DNA from: Pokkaliibacter plantistimulans
GTDB lineage: Bacteria > Pseudomonadota > Gammaproteobacteria > Pseudomonadales > Balneatricaceae
Reading direction: 5' to 3'
Length of the DNA stretch: 64,000 nt
Assembly (NCBI RefSeq): GCF_046844695.1
Contig: NZ_CP177354.1
Span: 2,542,001 to 2,606,000, forward strand
The notes beneath the pieces are model-generated. The model ran no database searches. It was not told the DNA's origin and saw only the letters and a list, made by a program, of their open reading frames with translations. Below are positions 59,678 to 64,000 of this stretch, piece after piece. A program made the position numbers and the translations under genes. Position 1 is the first letter of the stretch, and the number at the start of each line of letters is the position of its first letter.

Positions 59678-61201
59678 ATGTCGTCAACGGCAGTGCAGAC
59701 AATTGTAGTGGGAGATGCTCCCGTCAGCTGGCGGGATGTAGTGGCAGTGGCCCGAGACAACGCGTTGATGCAATTGTCAGAGCAAGCCTGGGGGCGCATC
59801 ACTCAGGCACGTCAGGTGGTCGAGCATATCGTTGCCAGAAGGGAGCGTGCCTACGGTATCAATACCGGATTGGGGGCGCTGTGCAATGTGGTGCTGGAGC
59901 CTGATCAGCTGTCGGCATTATCACGCAATACCTTACTCAGTCATGCCTGCGGCGTGGGGCGTCCTCTCAAATCCGAGCAGGTGCGAGCCATTTTATGTGC
60001 CGCCATCATTAACTACAGCCATGGCCACTCCGGTATCAGCCGCGCTGTGGTTGAAGCCTTGCTGGCAATGCTGAATCAGCAGATCACGCCGGTGGTGCCT
60101 GCACAAGGTTCGGTGGGTTATCTGACCCATATGGCACACATCTCCCTGACACTGATTGGCGTCGGTCAGGTGGAATATGCAGGTCGGTTGATGCCAGCGG
60201 CGGAGGCATGGCAACGGGCTGAATTGCCTATCGTTGAGCTGGGGGCAAAAGAGGGCTTGAGTCTGGTCAATGGTACGCCCTGTATGACTGGCCTGAGCTG
60301 TCTGGCGCTGGCTGATATTCATACCCAGATGCATTGGGCTGATATTACCGGTGCCATGAGTTTTGAAGCGCTGCGTGGTCAGCTTGCTGCATTTGATCCG
60401 GAAGTGCTGGCATTGAAGCCTTACGCCGGCGTGGTGAAGGTCGGTGAACATCTGCGTGCCCTGCTGCAGGGCAGTGAGGTGCTGCAGGCCAGTCAGGGGA
60501 TCCGTACTCAGGACGCCCTGAGCATCCGTTCGATGCCGCAGATTCATGGCGCCTGTCGCGAACAGGTGCGTCATGCAGCCGGGCAGGTCGATGTCGAACT
60601 GAACTCGGCAACCGATAATCCGTTGATCATAGGTACGGCGGATAACTATCGGGTGGTATCCCAGGCGAATCCGCACGGTGAGCCTGTCGCCATGGCGGCG
60701 GATGTGCTGGCGCTGGCGGTAGCAGAGCTGGGTGGAGTGGCTGAGCGCCGGATTGACCGCCTTATCAATCCTCTGGTCAGTGGCTTGCCGCCGTTTCTGG
60801 TAGCAGAAAGTGGTGTGAACTCCGGCATGATGATTGTCCAGTACGTCGCTGCTTCGCTGGTGGCAGACAACCGGCGACTGGCGCAGCCCGCCGTGACAGA
60901 TAACTACATCACCTCTGCATTGCAGGAGGACCATCTGAGCATGGGGACCAGTGCTGCCTTGAAACTGGCGGAAGCCGTAGACAATCTTTATCAGATACTG
61001 GCCATTGAGTATCTGCTTGCCGCCCAGGCATTTGAATTTCTGCCCGAGGCGAAAGGCGTGGGCACGCAGCAGGCATGGCAGCAGTTGCGCCAGCATGTTG
61101 AGCCCTATCACCAGGATCGCTGGTTAGCGCCCGAGATAGACCGCGCCAGTCAGCTGCTGCGCAGACCGGACGTACTGGCGGCGATAGAAAAAGTGTTGTG
61201 A
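59678..61201 (+). CDS. HutH/aromatic ammonia-lyase-family protein lacking the MIO triad
   Basis: The 507-residue protein has the full length and fold of histidine ammonia-lyase. Kept positions include Y59 (AYGINTGLG), H89 (LLSHACGVG), N198 (VNGTP), and E417 (QEDHLSM). The cofactor site differs: the family GSVGASGDLAPLAHM reads GSVGYLTHMAH here, so the Ala-Ser-Gly that forms MIO is deleted and Asp is Tyr148. The catalytic Tyr of QDPYSLR is Ala280 (QDALSIR). Ordinary deamination of histidine is unlikely. Pseudomonas genomes carry a second hutH-like gene beside similar transporter genes, and this may be its relative. Its role could be regulatory, structural or a different reaction. Confidence 0.85.
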   Translation: MSSTAVQTIVVGDAPVSWRDVVAVARDNALMQLSEQAWGRITQARQVVEHIVARRERAYGINTGLGALCNVVLEPDQLSALSRNTLLSHACGVGRPLKSEQVRAILCAAIINYSHGHSGISRAVVEALLAMLNQQITPVVPAQGSVGYLTHMAHISLTLIGVGQVEYAGRLMPAAEAWQRAELPIVELGAKEGLSLVNGTPCMTGLSCLALADIHTQMHWADITGAMSFEALRGQLAAFDPEVLALKPYAGVVKVGEHLRALLQGSEVLQASQGIRTQDALSIRSMPQIHGACREQVRHAAGQVDVELNSATDNPLIIGTADNYRVVSQANPHGEPVAMAADVLALAVAELGGVAERRIDRLINPLVSGLPPFLVAESGVNSGMMIVQYVAASLVADNRRLAQPAVTDNYITSALQEDHLSMGTSAALKLAEAVDNLYQILAIEYLLAAQAFEFLPEAKGVGTQQAWQQLRQHVEPYHQDRWLAPEIDRASQLLRRPDVLAAIEKVL

Positions 61202-61251
61202 CTGCCTGCACAAGACAGCAACAGCGATACCGATAAGAAAGGAATGTCGAC

Positions 61252-62055
61252 ATGTACCAAGCATTTGAGTTCAGGCAGGGCAAACTGCCTCTGCTGATCA
61301 GCATGCCTCACACCGGCACCTGGCTGACTGACGCCGTTGCCGCTGGACTCACCGAAGAAGCACTGAAACTGCAGGACACCGACTGGCATATGCCCCGGCT
61401 GTATGACTTTGCCGAGGCCATGGGCGCCAGCCTGCTAATGGCCAATTATTCGCGCTATGTGGTCGATCTGAACCGCCCGGCCGATGATCAGCCGTTGTAT
61501 CAGACTGCCACCACGGGGTTGTTTCCCGATATCAACTTTGATGGCACTCCATTGTTCAGAGACGGTTTGGCGCCGAGCAAGGAGGAGCATGATCGCTATC
61601 TGGAAATGATCTGGAAACCTTACCACCAGCAGATCGAACGCGAGCTGAGCCGGCTGCGGGATGAATTCGGCTATGCCTTGCTGTTTGATGCCCACTCCAT
61701 CCGCTCGGAGGTTCCCCGGTTGTTCGAAGGCCGTTTGCCGGATTTCAATCTGGGTACCAACAGTGGCGAAAGCTGTGCGCCGGACATGCAGTCAGCACTG
61801 GTAGCCGCGTGTGACGCGCAGCAACAATTTAGCCACGTGCTGAATGGTCGCTTCAAAGGGGGATATATCACCCGTTGCTTTGGCAGACCTGAGCAGCACT
61901 GGCATGCAGTACAGCTGGAATTGGCGCAGCTCAATTATATGAGTGAAGACTATCCTTTCGGTTTTGAAGCGGACACGGCCCAGCCGACTCAGGCACTCAT
62001 CCAGCAACTGTTGCAGGCCATGTTGAACTGGGCTGTTGGTCACTACCGCAAGTAG
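61252..62055 (+). CDS. hutG: N-formylglutamate deformylase HutG
   Basis: HutG hydrolyses N-formyl-L-glutamate to formate and glutamate, the last step of the five-step histidine pathway. The 267-residue protein is of the N-formylglutamate amidohydrolase family: LLISMPHTGTWL, DTDWHMPRLYDFA, NYSRYVVDLNRPADDQPLYQ, LLFDAHSIRSEVPRLFEGRL and a C-terminal GGYITRCFG. AAAGGAATGTCGAC carries the ribosome binding site. It follows the HutH-like gene by 50 bases. Together with hutF it shows that this organism uses the formylglutamate branch. Confidence 0.95.
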   Translation: MYQAFEFRQGKLPLLISMPHTGTWLTDAVAAGLTEEALKLQDTDWHMPRLYDFAEAMGASLLMANYSRYVVDLNRPADDQPLYQTATTGLFPDINFDGTPLFRDGLAPSKEEHDRYLEMIWKPYHQQIERELSRLRDEFGYALLFDAHSIRSEVPRLFEGRLPDFNLGTNSGESCAPDMQSALVAACDAQQQFSHVLNGRFKGGYITRCFGRPEQHWHAVQLELAQLNYMSEDYPFGFEADTAQPTQALIQQLLQAMLNWAVGHYRK

Positions 62056-62071
62056 CCGGAATGGTGACCCG

Positions 62072-62860
62072 TCAGTTGAAGTGCAACAGATGCTGGCGGG
62101 TATCCAGCCTGAACTGGGCATAGAGCATGTTATGGTCGGAAAAGCGGCTGCTCGACAGGCAGCTGGCATGATGCAGAGACAGACCACGGTAGAAGATATG
62201 ATCAAGCGGGTGCCCCATAAAACGCTTGATCAGATGCGGGTGCTGAAAATGAATGGGGCGCAGTTCCAGAGCGTGGCAAAACTGCTGTAACGTCAGCTCC
62301 CTGCGGGTGCTCCAGCTATTGAAATCACCGGCGACAATCATTGGTCCACGATGATGGCAGAGCGCTTCGGCCAGCAGGCTGACCTCTGCCTGATACTCCT
62401 TTAATCCCTTGAAGTTAATGGCATGAATATTTGCCACGCACAGGCTGTGGCTATCCGTGCTGGCATCGTGGGTTGCGCCCGGCAGTGGGTAATAGGTGAT
62501 CAACGCGCTCTTGTGCGTCTTGATAAACACTTCCTGTGTAAAGCTCAGCAGTGGCGAGGCATCCAGTACGCGGGTATCGCTGGCATTGAGCACGCCATAA
62601 TAGCGCCCTTTGACTTGCAGATTGGGTGCCGCTTCATAGCAGAACTGGTCCAGAAAGAAGTCTTCACCACTGAACGCCGCTTCCTGAAACAGCACAATAT
62701 CGAGTGGCAGATGATGGGTCTGGGCGCGGAAAAAACGCTGGAAGGCGGCCCGCTGATTGTTCTTATGGGTATTCAGACAAAGCAGCCCGAAATCCTGCTG
62801 AAGCATCTCACGCGGTGGCGTACGCCCACAGCGGTGATGGATGATGCTGGGCTTGAACAT
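62072..62860 (-). CDS. Endonuclease/exonuclease/phosphatase-family protein
   Basis: The 262-residue protein has the EEP catalytic motifs: LCLNTHKNNQ (Asn), LDIVLFQEAAF (Glu), ANIHAINFKG, VAGDFNSWST (Asp, Asn), HPLDHIFYRGL (Asp, His) and SRFSDHNMLYAQF (Asp, His). It could act on DNA or on phosphoesters. It has no signal peptide, so it is cytoplasmic. GGAGG precedes the ATG on the minus strand. Its end faces hutG with only 16 bases between, and it lies 33 bases downstream of the phospholipase D gene, probably in one operon. Confidence 0.87.
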   Translation of the reverse strand: MFKPSIIHHRCGRTPPREMLQQDFGLLCLNTHKNNQRAAFQRFFRAQTHHLPLDIVLFQEAAFSGEDFFLDQFCYEAAPNLQVKGRYYGVLNASDTRVLDASPLLSFTQEVFIKTHKSALITYYPLPGATHDASTDSHSLCVANIHAINFKGLKEYQAEVSLLAEALCHHRGPMIVAGDFNSWSTRRELTLQQFCHALELRPIHFQHPHLIKRFMGHPLDHIFYRGLSLHHASCLSSSRFSDHNMLYAQFRLDTRQHLLHFN

Positions 62861-62893
62861 GAGGCCTCCAGCGCCAGTAGACGTTAGCTCGCT

Positions 62894-64000
62894 CTATAAC
62901 TGCGGAGCGAAGATACGCATCAGATTTTCAAAGAAGCGACGAAACACCTTCACTTTCTGCATGTTGCGACTGGAGTGCTGTAACAACCCCAGCATCCAGC
63001 TTTCTACCTCATCAATGATGCCCGGAGAGTAGGCAAAGGTGGCGACCTCATAATTGAGGAACAGGCTGCGATTATCCATGTTGACCGAGCCGAGCATGAC
63101 ACCACTGCTGTCCAGCAGGATGGCTTTGGCGTGCAGCATACTCTCTTCATACAAGGCGACATGTACACCGACATCTTCCAGCTCTCGCATATAGCTGCTG
63201 CGCCCCAGATCAGCCAGCGCATGGTTGGAGTTGCGTGGTGTGATCAGCTTTACGTCGATGCCCTTGTGCTGGGCAATGATCAGGGCTCGGAGCAGGCTGT
63301 CATCGGGGACGAAGTAGGGGGTGACAATCCAGATGCGCTCTCTGGCGCTGTAGATGGCGCTGAGCAGCGACTCATAGAGTGCATCGGAGCGAATATCCGG
63401 CCCTGAAGGCACCACCTGCATATAGGTGTCGCCGCAGGTGGAGGGGACTTCCTCCGGAGAGGGTTTGCTCTTCTCTCCCGTAGCGTAATTCCAGTCCGCA
63501 AGAAAGATCTGGTAGTAGTGAAAAACAGCCGGTCCCTCGATCAGAAACAGCAGGTCCTGCCATTGTTTCGAGCAGCTCGGTCTGCCCTCCAAAAAATGTT
63601 CATCCGGGCCCATACCGTCAGGGCTCATATATTCAGCTGAAAGATTCATGCCGCCGCTGAGAACGATCTTGCGGTCAAAAAGATAAATCTTACGGTGATT
63701 GCGCAAGTTGATGTAACTGCGCAATGGAAAAGCCAGCAGGGGCATGAAGAACACTACGATGCCCCCTGCCGCTCGTAATTCATCAAACTGCTTCTGGAAA
63801 AAGTAACTGCGATAGGAACCCACGGAGTCCAGCAGCAACTTGACCTCGATGCCCTGCCGCGCCTTGTTGGTCAGCTCGCGCAGCAGAATACGGGTCGTCC
63901 GGTCGCGGCCGAAAACATAGGTACTGATCAGGATACTGTGCTGAGCCGCGCGAATGTGGTTCAGCATGCTGGTAAAGGCACGCTGGCCGCTGGTGTAGAA
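62894..64000 (-). CDS. Cardiolipin synthase-like phospholipase D protein (partial)
   Basis: The gene runs off the right edge of the window, so the N terminus is missing; the visible part has 368 residues, open through base 64000. Two HKD motifs are present: HRKIYLFDRKIVLSGGMNLS and HAKAILLDSSGVMLGSVNMD. The intervening sequence (VTPYFVPDDSLLRALIIAQ) is typical of cardiolipin synthases of the ClsA/B/C group. The enzyme would make cardiolipin from phosphatidylglycerol at the inner membrane. The ClsA, ClsB or ClsC type cannot be told without the N terminus. Confidence 0.87.
   Translation of the reverse strand, partial: FYTSGQRAFTSMLNHIRAAQHSILISTYVFGRDRTTRILLRELTNKARQGIEVKLLLDSVGSYRSYFFQKQFDELRAAGGIVVFFMPLLAFPLRSYINLRNHRKIYLFDRKIVLSGGMNLSAEYMSPDGMGPDEHFLEGRPSCSKQWQDLLFLIEGPAVFHYYQIFLADWNYATGEKSKPSPEEVPSTCGDTYMQVVPSGPDIRSDALYESLLSAIYSARERIWIVTPYFVPDDSLLRALIIAQHKGIDVKLITPRNSNHALADLGRSSYMRELEDVGVHVALYEESMLHAKAILLDSSGVMLGSVNMDNRSLFLNYEVATFAYSPGIIDEVESWMLGLLQHSSRNMQKVKVFRRFFENLMRIFAPQL

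Noticed and set aside
59993..61111. 372-residue minus-strand frame opposite the HutH-like gene
   Set aside because: Its length reflects codon bias of the sense gene; the sequence is His/Arg/Gln-rich and matches no family.

Overview
The window is a chromosomal segment of a gammaproteobacterium. The order of the first 24 kb (flagellar export genes, chemotaxis genes, then cytochrome c maturation) follows the Pseudomonas pattern. With ZipA, FlhF and polar chemotaxis-array genes also present, an Oceanospirillales/Pseudomonadales-type, polarly flagellated, respiring bacterium is the best guess. No species can be named from the sequence alone. There is no rRNA, no convincing tRNA, no insertion sequence and no CRISPR array.

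1-17.6 kb, motility. fliN-O-P-Q-R-flhB, flhA, flhF and fliA encode the switch, the export gate, the polar GTPase and sigma-28. cheY-Z-A-B, a ParA-type ATPase, a ParP-like CheW protein, cheW and a DUF2802 gene form the polar chemosensory set. Two minus-strand genes, an isolated FlhB C-terminal domain and a FliK-like protein, close the block. The FleN/FlhG gene that normally sits between flhF and fliA is absent, and no motor genes sit beside the ParA gene. A MotA/MotB pair lies instead at 36-37 kb, with a PilZ gene overlapping the end of motB.

17.8-24.9 kb, a complete System I cytochrome c maturation operon, ccmABCDEFGHI. 25-28.6 kb, zipA and ligA, separated by a perfect 26-bp inverted repeat that spans the ligA ribosome binding site. 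28.8-33.5 kb is an unusual group: a nucleotide-sugar dehydrogenase homologue whose catalytic Cys is replaced by His, a 51-residue small ORF, a two-CBS protein, a DnaT-like protein, a phage lambda P-like protein and an RpoH-family sigma factor. 33.8-38.6 kb holds a PiT phosphate transporter, PilZ-motB-motA and a PhaB-type acetoacetyl-CoA reductase.

38.7-53 kb looks more GC-rich by eye. It holds a DUF349 protein, exonuclease I, a secreted VIPA-repeat protein, a VOC protein, an M16 zinc protease, an SRAP (YedK/HMCES) homologue lacking its catalytic residues, a K+-channel protein with two RCK domains next to a DUF6394 membrane protein, a Tim44-like protein and YaaA.

53-62 kb is a histidine-utilisation (hut) island: hutF and hutC divergent, hutD, an ABC importer hutXWV, a HutH-family protein and hutG. 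Two copies of the palindrome TGTATATACA, one in the hutF/hutC gap and one before hutX, are probable HutC operators. The HutH-family protein lacks the Ala-Ser-Gly triad that forms the MIO cofactor, so it is unlikely to be a classical histidine ammonia-lyase. hutU and hutI are not in the window. The end carries an endonuclease/exonuclease/phosphatase-family protein and a partial cardiolipin-synthase-like phospholipase D protein.
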